This document shows, in pieces, positions 44,966 to 55,202 of a stretch of DNA of 64,000 nucleotides (position 1 is the stretch's first letter; each line of letters starts with the position of its first letter). Below the pieces are notes generated by a model. It was not told the origin of the DNA. It did not search any database and worked only from the letters and a program-made list of their open reading frames with translations. Location: the NCBI RefSeq assembly GCF_013004645.1, contig NZ_JABEME010000011.1, positions 1 through 64,000 on the forward strand, in the 5' to 3' direction. The translations under genes and the position numbers were made by a program. The stretch comes from Stenotrophomonas africana. Lineage in GTDB: Bacteria; Pseudomonadota; Gammaproteobacteria; Xanthomonadales; Xanthomonadaceae.

Positions 44966-46065
44966 GCTCCAATTCGTTCGGCAAGCTGTTCACCGTCACC
45001 ACGTTCGGCGAGTCGCACGGGCCGGCCATCGGCTGCGTGATCGATGGCTGCCCCCCGGGGCTGGCACTGGACGCGGCCGAATTCGCCCACGACCTGCAGC
45101 GCCGCGCCACCGGCAAGAGCCGGCACACCTCGGCGCGCCGCGAGGCCGATGAGGTCGAGATCCTGTCCGGCGTGTACGAGGGCCTGACCACCGGCACGCC
45201 GATCGCCCTGCTGATCCGCAACACCGACCAGCGCAGCAAGGACTACGCCAACATCGGCCAGCAGTTCCGGCCGGGTCATGCCGACTACAGCTACTGGCAC
45301 AAGTACGGCATCCGCGACCCGCGTGGTGGCGGCCGTTCCTCGGCGCGCGAAACCACCATGCGCGTGGCCGCCGGCGTGGTCGCCAAGAAGTGGTTGGCCG
45401 AGCGCTTCGGCGTCACCGTGCGTGGCTACCTGTCGCAGCTGGGCGACATCACTCCGGCCGGTTTCGACTGGTCGGCGGTGGAAGACAACCCGTTCTTCTG
45501 GCCGCACGCCGCACAGGTGCCCGAGCTGGAGGCGTACATGGATGCGCTGCGCAAGTCCGGTGATTCGGTCGGTGCGCGCGTGGACGTGGTGGCCGACAAC
45601 GTGCCGCCGGGCTGGGGCGAGCCGATCTACGGCAAGCTCGACGGTGACCTGGCCGCCGCGCTGATGAGCATCAATGCGGTGAAGGGCGTGGAGATCGGTG
45701 ACGGTTTCGCCAGCGCTGCGCAGAAGGGCACCGAACATCGCGACCTGCTGACCCCGCAGGGCTTCGCCAGCAACCATGCGGGTGGCATCCTCGGTGGCAT
45801 TTCCACCGGCCAGCCCGTGGTCGCGTCAATCGCGTTGAAGCCGACCTCCAGCCTGCGTCTGCCGGGTCCGTCGCTGGACACGGCCGGCAACGTGGTCGAG
45901 GTGGTCACCACCGGGCGCCATGATCCCTGCGTCGGCGTCCGTGCCACTCCGATCGCCGAGGCGATGGTGGCGATGGTGCTGATGGACCAGGCACTGCGCC
46001 ATCGCGCGCAGTGCGGCGATGTCGGCACGATCACCCCGCGCATTCCCGGGCAGATCGATGGCTGA
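44962..46065 (+). CDS. aroC: Chorismate synthase
   Basis: A 367-residue FMN-dependent enzyme making chorismate from 5-enolpyruvylshikimate-3-phosphate, the last shared step of aromatic amino acid synthesis. Signature blocks are [18 protein letters not shown] (about 12-29), [33 protein letters not shown] (about 107-139) and [21 protein letters not shown] near the end. GTG 44962 is used ([17 protein letters not shown]), overlapping the prmB stop as GTGA. The end overlaps the next start by 8 bases, so prmB, aroC and the dehydrogenase form one transcription unit. Confidence 0.97.
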   Translation: MSSNSFGKLFTVTTFGESHGPAIGCVIDGCPPGLALDAAEFAHDLQRRATGKSRHTSARREADEVEILSGVYEGLTTGTPIALLIRNTDQRSKDYANIGQQFRPGHADYSYWHKYGIRDPRGGGRSSARETTMRVAAGVVAKKWLAERFGVTVRGYLSQLGDITPAGFDWSAVEDNPFFWPHAAQVPELEAYMDALRKSGDSVGARVDVVADNVPPGWGEPIYGKLDGDLAAALMSINAVKGVEIGDGFASAAQKGTEHRDLLTPQGFASNHAGGILGGISTGQPVVASIALKPTSSLRLPGPSLDTAGNVVEVVTTGRHDPCVGVRATPIAEAMVAMVLMDQALRHRAQCGDVGTITPRIPGQIDG

Positions 46066-47095
46066 CACGCGGCCGACCGTGTGGGTGAGCCAGCCGCTGA
46101 TCGACGCGGCCATCGCGCCGCTGCGCGATCGCGTGCAGCTGCGCAGCACCGACACCGTCACCGCCTGGTCGCCCGACCAGATCGCCGAACAGCTGGCCAG
46201 CGCCGACGGCGCGATCATCACCCTCAACGAGCGCATCGGCGCGGCGCAGGTGGCCGATGCCACGCAGCTGCAGGTGATCGCCAATGTCGGCGTCGGCTAC
46301 AACAACCTGGATGTCGACGCGCTCAGCGCGGCCGGCATCCTGGCCAGCAACACGCCGGACGTCCTGACCGAAACCACCGCCGATCTCGGCTTCGCGCTGC
46401 TGATGGCCACCGCGCGCCGAATCAGTGAATCCGAGCGCTGGCTGCGCGAAGGCCAGTGGCAGCAGTGGTCGTTCCAGACCATGCTCGGTGCCGACATCCA
46501 CGGCAGCACGCTGGGCATCCTCGGCATGGGCCGCATCGGCCAGGGCATCGCCCGCCGCGGCGCGCATGGTTTCGGCATGAAGGTGCTGTATCACAACCGC
46601 TCGCGGCTGCCCGCCGCGACCGAGGCGGAGGTGGGGGCCCGTTACGTAGACCTGGACACGCTGCTGGCGCAGTCCGATCACCTGCTGCTGGTGCTGCCGT
46701 ATACCGCGGCCTCGCACCACCTGATCGATGCCGCCGCGCTGGCGAAGATGAGGCCGTCGGCGACGCTGGTGAACATCGCCCGTGGTGGCCTGGTTGATGA
46801 GATCGCGCTGGCCGATGCGCTGGCCAACGGTCGCCTTGCGGCAGCGGGTCTGGATGTGTACGAAGGCGAGCCGAAGGTGCGCCCGGAACTGCTGGCACTG
46901 CGCAACGTCGTGCTCACTCCGCATATCGGCAGCGCCTCCCTGGCCACGCGCACGGCGATGGTACAGCTGGCCGTGGATAATCTGGTTGCCGGGCTCGGCC
47001 TGGATGGCGGCCCGTCGTGCATGCCGAGCGCGATCAACGCTGACGCGGCGATGGCCGCGCGCGTGACGCTGGGCAAAAAAACCGGGAAACGATAG
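46058..47095 (+). CDS. NAD(P)-dependent D-2-hydroxyacid dehydrogenase (GhrB-like)
   Basis: A 345-residue oxidoreductase interconverting 2-oxo acids such as glyoxylate or hydroxypyruvate and the D-2-hydroxy acids. The nucleotide-binding motif [22 protein letters not shown] (about 148-169) with the following HNRS suggests NADPH use, because the acidic residue that selects NADH is absent. Catalytic Arg is in [10 protein letters not shown], Glu in [14 protein letters not shown] and His in TPHIGSA. The C-terminal tail ([10 protein letters not shown]) is basic. ATG 46058 overlaps the aroC end by 8 bases. Preferred substrate is not determinable. Confidence 0.92.
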   Translation: MADTRPTVWVSQPLIDAAIAPLRDRVQLRSTDTVTAWSPDQIAEQLASADGAIITLNERIGAAQVADATQLQVIANVGVGYNNLDVDALSAAGILASNTPDVLTETTADLGFALLMATARRISESERWLREGQWQQWSFQTMLGADIHGSTLGILGMGRIGQGIARRGAHGFGMKVLYHNRSRLPAATEAEVGARYVDLDTLLAQSDHLLLVLPYTAASHHLIDAAALAKMRPSATLVNIARGGLVDEIALADALANGRLAAAGLDVYEGEPKVRPELLALRNVVLTPHIGSASLATRTAMVQLAVDNLVAGLGLDGGPSCMPSAINADAAMAARVTLGKKTGKR

Positions 47096-47129
47096 GGAAC
47101 CTCCGCGCGCCCCGCTTGAGGAGGTTCCC
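47095..47129. other. 10-bp inverted repeat between the dehydrogenase and asd
   Basis: GGGAACCTCC (47095-47104) and the exact inverse GGAGGTTCCC (47120-47129) separated by 15 bases, 58 bases upstream of the asd start. There is no T-run after it, so it may be a leader or operator structure for asd rather than a terminator. Confidence 0.45.
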
Positions 47130-47187
47130 CGAACCCAGCTGTCGTGCGTGTTTTTTCCCCATCCCCGTTTTTGTGAGAGTTTCCCCC

Positions 47188-48216
<1,029 letters not shown>

Positions 48217-48221
48217 TGGAG

Positions 48222-48246
48222 AGGCCGGGCAATGCCCGGCCTTTTC
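48222..48246 (+). terminator. Terminator of asd
   Basis: A 9-bp stem AGGCCGGGC-AAT-GCCCGGCCT followed by TTTTCTG, immediately after the asd stop. Confidence 0.92.
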
Positions 48247-48247
48247 T

Positions 48248-48304
48248 GTAGAGCCGAGCCCACGCTCGGCTCAGGCCATGCAGCCGAGCATGGGCTCGGC
48301 TCTT
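48248..48304. repeat. SMAG inverted pair before fimV
   Basis: GTAGAGCCGAGCCCACGCTCGGC (48248-48271) faces AGCCGAGCATGGGCTCGGCTCTTC (48282-48304; CTTC instead of CTAC). It follows the asd terminator directly. A further perfect palindrome GTGCGGACC-CC-GGTCCGCAC lies at 48310-48329. Confidence 0.85.
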
Positions 48305-48333
48305 CATGGGTGCGGACCCCGGTCCGCACGCTT

Positions 48334-48339
48334 TATAGT
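48334..48339 (+). promoter_or_regulatory. Candidate -10 box (TATAGT) of fimV
   Basis: TATAGT ends only 8 bases before the fimV ATG, and there is no Shine-Dalgarno between them, which would make the mRNA leaderless. The perfect palindrome GTGCGGACC...GGTCCGCAC (48310-48329) covers the expected -35 region. Confidence 0.35.
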
Positions 48340-48346
48340 GTCGCCC

Positions 48347-50410
48347 ATGAATAAACGGGCCAAGGGCGCAAAGCGCCCGCTCAGCTATCTGTCCGCCGCC
48401 CTGCTCGCCTTGGCCAGCAGTTCGGCGCTCGCCCTGGGGTTGGGCGACATCCGTGTCCTGTCCAAGCCGGGCCAGCCCCTGCTGGCCGAAATCCCGGTGG
48501 TCTCGGCGGACCCGTCCGAGCTGGAAAACCTGCGCGTGGCGCTGGCCTCACCGGTCACCTTCGAACGTGTCGGCCTGCAGCGGCCCACCGGACTGGTCAG
48601 TGAGCTGCAGTTCGAACTGACCCGCGACACGCAGGGCAGGGCGGTGGTGCGCGTCACCTCGCAGGCGCCGGTGGAGACGCCGTCACTGAGCTTCCTGATC
48701 GAAGCCGACTGGGGCCAGGGCCGCCTGGTGCGCGAGTACTCGGCGTTGGTCGATGCGCCGCCCAGTGCGTTGGCCGTGGCCGAGCCGGAGATCGTCGCAC
48801 CGGCCGGCACGCTCTCCAATACCATCATGCGCGAACCTGCACCGGCTTCGGCTTCGGCTTCGGCTTCGGCAACGGCGCCGGCAGCAGCGACGCCCACTAC
48901 GCCGCCCCCTGCGGTGGCGCCAGCACCGGCACGACCGCGTGCGGCCTCCGCGCCGGTTGCTGCACCGGCGGCCGATGGCAGCATCACCGTGCAGCGCGGG
49001 CAGACCCTGTCGCAGATCGCCAGTGCGGTGGCACGTGGCAACCAGGTCAGTCGCGACCGCGCGATGATCGCCCTGCTGCGTGCCAATCCCGAAGCCTTCA
49101 TCCGTGGCAACGTCAACCTGCTCAAGCAGGGGGCGGTGCTGCGCATGCCGGGCAGCGACGCGCTTGCTGCGGTCGACGCTGCCGAAGCGGCGACGCTCGT
49201 GCGCGAGCACGCCGCGCAATGGCGGCAGGCGCGTACCGTGCCGCAACCCGCGGGTGCCGTCGCCCCGGTCGCCAAGGCGGCAGCCACGAACGCTTCTTCC
49301 CCGGCTGCGGCCAATGGGGCACGACTTGAAATCGCTCCGGCGCTGGCGTCCGACGCCGTGCACGCGGGCACAACCACCGGCACCGCTGCCGGCAGCGAGG
49401 ATGACATGCTGGGCAACGAACAACTGCGCCAGGCGCGTGAGGACATCGCCACCCGCGATGCCGAGATCGGCGAGCTGAAGCAGCGCGTGGCCGACCTGGA
49501 AAAACTCAAGGAGCAGCAGCAGTCGCTGATCGCGATGAAGGACAACGACCTGGCCGCCGCGCAGCAGCGCCTGGCGCAGGCGCCGGATGCCCGGGATGCG
49601 GCAACACCGTGGTACTGGCTGGGGCTGCCGGTGCTGCTGCTTGCGGCCGGAGCGGCCTGGCTGCTGCGTCGTCGCAAGCCGTCGCCGCTGCCGCCGCTGC
49701 GTGAGGAAGACGATGCCGCCGGCCTGGCCGCTGCGTTGCCGGCGGGCGCGGCGCTGGATACGCTGGCCGAGCAGTCTTCGTGGTCGTCGGCGGTAGCCGA
49801 TGGTGGCCGCCAGGAACCGGCGATGCCGGCCTGGGCGAGCGAGCCCGAGGCACCGGCCGAAACAGTGGTCGATCCCGAGGTGGCGGCCGACTGGCAGGCC
49901 GGTACGCTGCGCGACGACGAGATGGTCGCATTGCCCGAGGCGGTGACCGATCTTCCGCGCTGGGACGAACTCGTAACCACCAGCAGCGCGGGTGTCGTCG
50001 AGCCGGTGCACGACGAGCTGGTCGCATCGGAAACCCCGGTCGAAACAGGCGTGCCGGACTATGCGCTGCATGCCGAACAGCAGCCGCAGTTCCGCGGCGT
50101 GTTCGATCTGCCGGCCGACGCGCATGAGAACGAGGCTCCGGCGGATGCCGCACGTCCCGAAGCCATCGACGGCATCGACCATGGCAGCGTCGAGGCCTCT
50201 CATTCCGACGACATCGCGTCGAGCGCGGTCGCGCCTGCCGGCGACGCGGGCTGGTCGCCACGTGCCGGCCAGGAGCGCCTGGAGCTGGCCATCGCCTATC
50301 TTGACCTGGGCGACGCACAGACTGCGCGTACCCTGCTGCTGGAAGTCGCAGAAGACGGCGATCTGCACAGCCAGGCACAGGCGCGCGAACTGCTGGCCCG
50401 CCTGCCGTGA
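48347..50410 (+). CDS. fimV: FimV-like pilus/motility regulator with LysM
   Basis: A 687-residue inner-membrane protein of the FimV/TspA family, which supports type IV pilus assembly, twitching and cell polarity. Parts in order: signal/membrane leader (about 10-30), the conserved FimV N-terminal domain (GLGDIRVLSKPGQPLLAEIPV, about 31-130), an alanine/proline-rich stretch, a LysM peptidoglycan-binding module (ITVQRGQTLSQIASAVARGNQ, about 208-265), a coiled coil (about 355-400), a single transmembrane helix (WYWLGLPVLLLAAGAAWLLRRRK, about 422-444), a long acidic cytoplasmic region and the C-terminal FimV/TPR domain (ERLELAIAYLDLGDAQTARTLLLEVAEDG). The order asd-fimV-truA-trpF is conserved in related bacteria. 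Confidence 0.93.
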   Translation: MNKRAKGAKRPLSYLSAALLALASSSALALGLGDIRVLSKPGQPLLAEIPVVSADPSELENLRVALASPVTFERVGLQRPTGLVSELQFELTRDTQGRAVVRVTSQAPVETPSLSFLIEADWGQGRLVREYSALVDAPPSALAVAEPEIVAPAGTLSNTIMREPAPASASASASATAPAAATPTTPPPAVAPAPARPRAASAPVAAPAADGSITVQRGQTLSQIASAVARGNQVSRDRAMIALLRANPEAFIRGNVNLLKQGAVLRMPGSDALAAVDAAEAATLVREHAAQWRQARTVPQPAGAVAPVAKAAATNASSPAAANGARLEIAPALASDAVHAGTTTGTAAGSEDDMLGNEQLRQAREDIATRDAEIGELKQRVADLEKLKEQQQSLIAMKDNDLAAAQQRLAQAPDARDAATPWYWLGLPVLLLAAGAAWLLRRRKPSPLPPLREEDDAAGLAAALPAGAALDTLAEQSSWSSAVADGGRQEPAMPAWASEPEAPAETVVDPEVAADWQAGTLRDDEMVALPEAVTDLPRWDELVTTSSAGVVEPVHDELVASETPVETGVPDYALHAEQQPQFRGVFDLPADAHENEAPADAARPEAIDGIDHGSVEASHSDDIASSAVAPAGDAGWSPRAGQERLELAIAYLDLGDAQTARTLLLEVAEDGDLHSQAQARELLARLP

Positions 50411-50436
50411 TCGAACCTGCTGACAAGGACCGTGCC

Positions 50437-50799
50437 ATGAACCGCGAACGCCGCATCGATTACGTTGAGTTCGCGTCCAACGACCCCGCCGCCAGCCGTG
50501 CCTTCTTCGAGAAGGTGTTCGGCTGGTCGTTCGTCGACTATGGCAGCGACTACACCGCCTTCGACGATGGCCGCCTGCAGGGCGGCTTCTTCCGTGGCCA
50601 GCCGCAGCGGGCCAGCGACAGCGGTGCACCGCTGCTGGTGCTGTATGCCGACGAGCTGGCACCGGTCGAGGCGGCGGTGCGTGACGCCGGCGGCGAGATC
50701 GTGCGCGCGGTGTTCTCCTTCCCCGGCGGCAGCCGCTTCCAGTTCGTCGAGCCCGGTGGCAACGAACTGGCGGTCTGGTCCGAACGCGACCCGGCCTGA
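50437..50799 (+). CDS. VOC/glyoxalase-superfamily small protein
   Basis: A 120-residue protein of the vicinal-oxygen-chelate fold with two beta-alpha-beta-beta-beta modules (RIDYVEFASNDPAASRAFFEKVFGWSF and SGAPLLVLYADELAPVEAAVRDAGGEIVRAVFSFPGGSRFQFVEPGGNELAVW). It resembles the antibiotic-resistance/bleomycin-binding and YdcJ-like glyoxalase relatives; metal and substrate are unknown. AAGGA sits 7 bases before ATG 50437, better than the GTG overlapping the fimV stop. It lies in the fimV-truA run. Confidence 0.85.
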   Translation: MNRERRIDYVEFASNDPAASRAFFEKVFGWSFVDYGSDYTAFDDGRLQGGFFRGQPQRASDSGAPLLVLYADELAPVEAAVRDAGGEIVRAVFSFPGGSRFQFVEPGGNELAVWSERDPA

Positions 50800-50831
50800 G
50801 CGCCGCTCCATCCGCAACATCGAGGTAGCAC

Positions 50832-51602
50832 ATGCGTTATGCGCTTGGCGTCGAGTACGACGGCAGCGATTTCAGGGGCTGGCAGAACCTGGGCGAGGGT
50901 GGTCCCAGCGTGCAGGCCAGCCTCGAGCAGGCCCTGTCGTCGGTGGCCGATGTGCCGCTGCAGGTGGTCTGCGCCGGTCGCACCGATGCCGGTGTGCATG
51001 GCCAATGCCAGGTTGTCCATTTCGACACCGACGTGGTGCGCGATCCGCGTGCCTGGATGCTGGGCACCACCACCCGCCTGCCGCGCTCGATCGCGGTGCG
51101 CTGGTGCGTGCCGGTGGCCGATGATTTCCATGCCCGCTTCTCGGCGCGTGCGCGCCGTTACCGCTACCGTCTGCTCAACCGCGAAGTGCGGCCGGCGCTG
51201 GAGCGGCAGACCCTCAGCTGGGAGCGCCGGGCGCTGGACGAGACCCTGATGCATGCCGCCGGCCAGGCCCTGCTCGGCGAGAACGACTTCAGTGCCTTCC
51301 GTTCGGTACAGTGCCAGGCGCTGCACGCCCGGCGTGAACTGCAGTCACTGCAGGTCAGCCGCCAGGGCGAGGTGATCGAGGTTGCTGTGCAGGGCAATGC
51401 ATTCCTTCATCACATGGTCCGCAATATCGTCGGATCGTTGATCCTGGTGGGCAGCGGCGAAAAGCCGGTGGAATGGATCGCCGAACTGCTGGCCGGGCGT
51501 GATCGCACCGTAGCTGGTCCCACCGCACCGCCGCAGGGCCTGGTGTTCCTTGGGCCCCTGTACCCCGACAACTGGCATCTGCCCGCCGAGGTCACGCTAT
51601 GA
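50832..51602 (+). CDS. truA: tRNA pseudouridine(38-40) synthase TruA
   Basis: A 256-residue enzyme converting U38, U39 and U40 of tRNA anticodon stems to pseudouridine. The catalytic aspartate is Asp52 in [20 protein letters not shown], the defining motif. Other blocks are [13 protein letters not shown] at the start and [17 protein letters not shown] near the end. GAGGTAG precedes the ATG at good spacing. The stop overlaps the trpF ATG (ATGA). Confidence 0.96.
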   Translation: MRYALGVEYDGSDFRGWQNLGEGGPSVQASLEQALSSVADVPLQVVCAGRTDAGVHGQCQVVHFDTDVVRDPRAWMLGTTTRLPRSIAVRWCVPVADDFHARFSARARRYRYRLLNREVRPALERQTLSWERRALDETLMHAAGQALLGENDFSAFRSVQCQALHARRELQSLQVSRQGEVIEVAVQGNAFLHHMVRNIVGSLILVGSGEKPVEWIAELLAGRDRTVAGPTAPPQGLVFLGPLYPDNWHLPAEVTL

Positions 51603-52255
51603 GCCGCTCCTACTACCGTACACGCATCAAGTTCTGTGGCATGACCCGTGCCGGCGATGTCCGCTTGGCCGGTGAACTGGGCGTGGACGCGGTGGGTTTC
51701 ATCTTTGCCCGCGAGAGCAGCCGCCGGGTTGCGCCGGCCGAGGCCCGCGCGATGCGCCAGGCGATCGCGCCGATGGTCGACGTGGTGGCGCTGTTCCGCA
51801 ACAACAGCAAGGAAGAGGTGCGCGAGGTGCTGCGCACGGTGCGTCCGACCCTGTTGCAGTTCCATGGCGAGGAAGACGAGAGCTTCTGCCGCAGCTTCAA
51901 CATGCCCTACCTGAAGGCGATTGCCATGGGCGGGCGTGAGGAGGTCAACGCCCGCACCCTGCAGCTGCGCTATCCCAGCGCCGCCGGCTTCCTGTTCGAC
52001 AGCCACGCACCTGGGGGTGGTGGCGGTACCGGCGTAGCGTTCGACTGGGGCCGCATTCCGACCGGGTTGCACCGGCCGTTCCTGCTGGCCGGTGGCCTGA
52101 ACCCGGAAAACGTCTATGACGCCGTCCTGGCCACGCTGCCGTGGGGCGTGGACGTCTCCAGCGGCATCGAGCTGGAGCCGGGCATCAAGGACGGGTACAA
52201 GATGCGCACGTTCGTCGAGGAAGTGCGCCGGGCGGACTGCGCGGTTCTCGAGTGA
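51599..52255 (+). CDS. trpF: Phosphoribosylanthranilate isomerase
   Basis: A 218-residue TIM-barrel enzyme for the third step of tryptophan synthesis. Catalytic Cys13 is in RIKFCGMTR and the catalytic aspartate is in [17 protein letters not shown], the phosphate-binding end. [14 protein letters not shown] is the other barrel signature. The start overlaps truA, as in other gamma-proteobacteria. In many of these bacteria trpB and trpA follow closely; here they are separated from trpF by the five-gene block at 52.4-62.5 kb. Confidence 0.96.
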   Translation: MSRSYYRTRIKFCGMTRAGDVRLAGELGVDAVGFIFARESSRRVAPAEARAMRQAIAPMVDVVALFRNNSKEEVREVLRTVRPTLLQFHGEEDESFCRSFNMPYLKAIAMGGREEVNARTLQLRYPSAAGFLFDSHAPGGGGGTGVAFDWGRIPTGLHRPFLLAGGLNPENVYDAVLATLPWGVDVSSGIELEPGIKDGYKMRTFVEEVRRADCAVLE

Positions 52256-52290
52256 TTCGCGTGGCTATTTGTCCTGATCAGCGCCCGGAT

Positions 52291-52320
52291 TTGAGCCTGC
52301 ACGCATTCTTCACATAGGAT
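52291..52320 (+). promoter_or_regulatory. Candidate promoter of the flotillin/AAA+/TelA unit
   Basis: TTGAGC (52291-52296), an 18-base spacer and TAGGAT (52315-52320) lie about 105 bases before the first gene of the unit. The match to sigma70 is fair, and no specific regulator site was recognised. Confidence 0.4.
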
Positions 52321-52424
52321 GGAGCCAAGCGCGCCTGCCATGAGGGCCGGCGCGGGGATCGACGGGGCGCGCTCTGCGCGTCCCGAACGGGCGAGCACCG
52401 CCCACAGCCCAGGAAGGCAAAGCG

Positions 52425-53099
52425 ATGCAGGAATTCCTCACCGTCGTGTTCGGTTTCCCGACCCTGCCGTACAGCATCGTGCTGGCGGTGGCGGTGCTGT
52501 ATTGGGCGCTGGCGGCGTTCGGCCTGGTCGATGACGGGTTCGGCGATGCCGGCGCCGATGGTGCGCTGCATGGCGATCACCACGACCTGCAGGGCCTGTC
52601 CGCGCTGCTGGCGCGCTGGGGCCTGGGCGGGGTGCCGCTCATGCTGGTGGTGACGCTGCTGGGCTTCTTCGCCTGGATCGTCACCTATTTCATCCATCTG
52701 TTCGTGCTGCTGCCGCTGCCGGACCTGCTGCGCTGGTCGATCGGCGCGGTCGTGGCCGTGCTTGCGCCGTTGCCAGCTGTACCGGTCACCGCGCTGCTGC
52801 TGCGGCCCATCCGCCGGTTCCTGCTGCGCCTGCGGCCGGTGGCGCAGGCCTCGCTGCTCGGGCGGACCGGCGTGGTCGCCTCGCCCAGGGTGGATGCGCG
52901 CAGCGGTCACGCCACGTTCGACGACGGTGGTGCCGGGCTGGTGCTGCAGGTGCGCAGCGACATCGAACTGCAGCGTGGCGAGCGCATCGTGCTGGTCGAG
53001 CACATGGCCGAACAACACTGTTACCGGGTGGTCCGCGCTGATGCGGTCGCCTTCGATTTCCAGGACAACCTGCTTCCGGGCAACAAGGAGAATCACTGA
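52425..53099 (+). CDS. YqiJ/NfeD-like membrane protein with OB-fold tail
   Basis: A 224-residue inner-membrane protein of the YqiJ type. Hydrophobic segments at about 15-35, 68-95 and 103-126 give roughly three transmembrane helices. The C-terminal part (about 140-215; LLGRTGVVASPRVDARSGHATFDDGGAGLVLQVRSDIELQRGERIVLVEHMAEQHCYRVV) is a soluble OB-fold-like domain as in NfeD-family partners of flotillins. AAGGCAA precedes the ATG. The stop and the next start share a base (TGATG), so it is coupled to the flotillin. NfeD/YqiJ proteins typically occur beside flotillins and are thought to help organise membrane microdomains. Confidence 0.88.
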   Translation: MQEFLTVVFGFPTLPYSIVLAVAVLYWALAAFGLVDDGFGDAGADGALHGDHHDLQGLSALLARWGLGGVPLMLVVTLLGFFAWIVTYFIHLFVLLPLPDLLRWSIGAVVAVLAPLPAVPVTALLLRPIRRFLLRLRPVAQASLLGRTGVVASPRVDARSGHATFDDGGAGLVLQVRSDIELQRGERIVLVEHMAEQHCYRVVRADAVAFDFQDNLLPGNKENH

Positions 53100-55117
53100 T
53101 GACATTGGCAACCATGGCCCCCTTCCTGATCGGCGTGGTGGTCCTGCTGGTCGGTCTGCTCGGCCTGGCCGGCCTGTTCAAGGCCTTCTACCGCAAGGTC
53201 GACCAGGGGGTGGCCCTGATCGTCAACGACATGAGCTCCACGCCCAAGGTGCATTTCACAGGCGCACTGATCATCCCGGTGCTGTACCGCGCCGAACTGA
53301 TGCGGATCAGCCTGATCACCCTGCAGATCGACCGCCGCGGCAAGGAAGGCCTGATCTGCCGCGACAACATGCGTGCCGACATCGCCGTGGCCTTCTACCT
53401 GCGGGTGAACGAAACCCAGGCCGATGTGCTGCGCGTGGCCAAGGCCATCGGTGCCGACCGTGCGTCGGACAAGCATGCCGTCGATGAGCTGTTCAACGCC
53501 AAGTTCTCCGAAGCGCTCAAGACCGTCGGCAAGAAGTTCGACTTCACCGAACTGTTCGAGAAGCGACAGGAGTTCCGCGACGAGATCATCGCGGTGATCG
53601 GCAACGATCTCAACGGCTATGTGCTGGAAGACGTGGCGATCGATTACCTGGAACAGACTCCGAAGTCGTTGCTGGACCAGTTCAACATCCTCGACGCGCA
53701 GGGTATCCGCAAGATCACCGAGCTGACCGCCGCGCAGAACGTGGTGACCAACGAGCTGGAGCAGAACGAAAAGCTCGCCATCACCAAGAAGAACGTGGAA
53801 GCGCGTGAAGCGCTGCTGGCACTGGAACGCCAGCAGGCCGAAGCAGAGGCGCGGCAGAAGCGCGAGATCGAAACCATCCGCGCGCGCGAGGAAGCCGAGA
53901 CCGCCAAGGTGCAGGAAGAGCAGCGCCAGCTGTCCGAGAATGCCCGTATCGAAGCGCAGCAGCTGATCGAGATCCGCGACCAGAACCGCCTGCGCGAAGT
54001 GGAAGTGGCCGAACAGAACCGCCAGCGCGCCGTGGCCATCGAGGCCGAGCGCGTGGAACGTGCGCGCCAGCTGGAGCAGGTCACCACCGACCGCGAAGTG
54101 CAGCTGCAGGGCGTGGAGCGCGACAAGGTGGTCGAGCAGGGCAAGATGGACGTGGCCAACATCACCCGCGAACGCATCTCCATCGACAAGACCGTGGCCC
54201 AGGAAGAAGAGCGCATCAAGGAAGTGCGTGAAGTTTCCGAAGCCGATCGCCAGAAGCAGGTGCTGATCCTGGAAGCCGAAGCCAAGGCGCAGGAGTCGCT
54301 GGTGCGCGAAGTGAAGGAAGCGCAGGCACGCGAGACCGCCTCCAAGCATCGCGCGGTTGAACTGACCACGCTGGCCCAGGCCGAGCATGAAGCGGCTGGC
54401 AAGCAGGCTGAAGCCAAGCGCCTGCTGGCCGACGCCTACCGTGCCGAACAGGCGGCCCCAGGCCTGGCCGAGGCGCAGGTGCGTGAAGCCTCCGCGCTGG
54501 CCATCGAGAAGGTCGGCATCGCCGAAGCGCGCGTGATCGAAGCCAAGGCCGAAGCCAGCCTGAAGCAGGGCAGCAACGAAGCCCGCGTGCTGGCCGAGAC
54601 GCTGCAGGCACAGGCACAGGGCGAGGAGAAGATGGGCCTGGCCCGTGCTACCGCCACCGAATCGCTGGGCAACGCCGAAGCCGGTGTGGTGCAGAAGAAG
54701 CTGCTGGCCGAGGCCGAAGGCCTGGTCCGCAAGTTCGAGGCCATCGCTTCGTTGAGCGACCAGGCACGCGGCCACGAAGAGTTCCGCATGATGCTGGACA
54801 ACAGCCTGAAGCAGGCCTTGGCCTCCATCGAAGCCGGCAAGGAAGTCTCGCGCGAGAACGCCAATGTCATCGCCAGCGCGTTGCGCAATGCCGACATCGA
54901 TCTGGTCGGCGGCGACGGCGGCATGTTCGAGAACCTGGTCAAGGCCGTCTCGCTGGGCAAGTCGATCGAAGGCTTCGCCGGCAAGAGCCCGATCGTGCAG
55001 GAGCTGATGCAGCGCTACCTGGGCGTGGCCGTGGCCGAACCGGCCCCGCGCCAGATCGCCGAGGATGCCGAAGCGGTGCCGACCGTGTCGGCCACCGTGG
55101 TCGACAGCGCCCGTTGA
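53099..55117 (+). CDS. yqiK: Flotillin-family protein (YqiK type)
   Basis: A 672-residue membrane-anchored scaffold. One N-terminal transmembrane helix (about 8-28, FLIGVVVLLVGLLGLAGLF) is followed by an SPFH/band-7 domain (about 35-195) and a very long coiled coil rich in AEA/EAR-type repeats (about 215-560), the flotillin tail. The C-terminal part ends with a helical segment and an alanine/proline-rich tail. Flotillins form large ring- or cage-like assemblies at inner-membrane microdomains. The protein lies between its NfeD-like partner and the giant AAA+ ATPase, 85 bases upstream of the latter. A YqiK orthologue is likely, but the exact assembly cargo is not known. Confidence 0.92.
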   Translation: MTLATMAPFLIGVVVLLVGLLGLAGLFKAFYRKVDQGVALIVNDMSSTPKVHFTGALIIPVLYRAELMRISLITLQIDRRGKEGLICRDNMRADIAVAFYLRVNETQADVLRVAKAIGADRASDKHAVDELFNAKFSEALKTVGKKFDFTELFEKRQEFRDEIIAVIGNDLNGYVLEDVAIDYLEQTPKSLLDQFNILDAQGIRKITELTAAQNVVTNELEQNEKLAITKKNVEAREALLALERQQAEAEARQKREIETIRAREEAETAKVQEEQRQLSENARIEAQQLIEIRDQNRLREVEVAEQNRQRAVAIEAERVERARQLEQVTTDREVQLQGVERDKVVEQGKMDVANITRERISIDKTVAQEEERIKEVREVSEADRQKQVLILEAEAKAQESLVREVKEAQARETASKHRAVELTTLAQAEHEAAGKQAEAKRLLADAYRAEQAAPGLAEAQVREASALAIEKVGIAEARVIEAKAEASLKQGSNEARVLAETLQAQAQGEEKMGLARATATESLGNAEAGVVQKKLLAEAEGLVRKFEAIASLSDQARGHEEFRMMLDNSLKQALASIEAGKEVSRENANVIASALRNADIDLVGGDGGMFENLVKAVSLGKSIEGFAGKSPIVQELMQRYLGVAVAEPAPRQIAEDAEAVPTVSATVVDSAR

Positions 55118-55202
55118 TGCATCGGGCGATGGCCGCTGCGGCCATCGCCCGCCCGCGCTGGCCGCAACCGCGGCCGTCCGCCCGTGAGCCGGAAGCCTGC
55201 TG

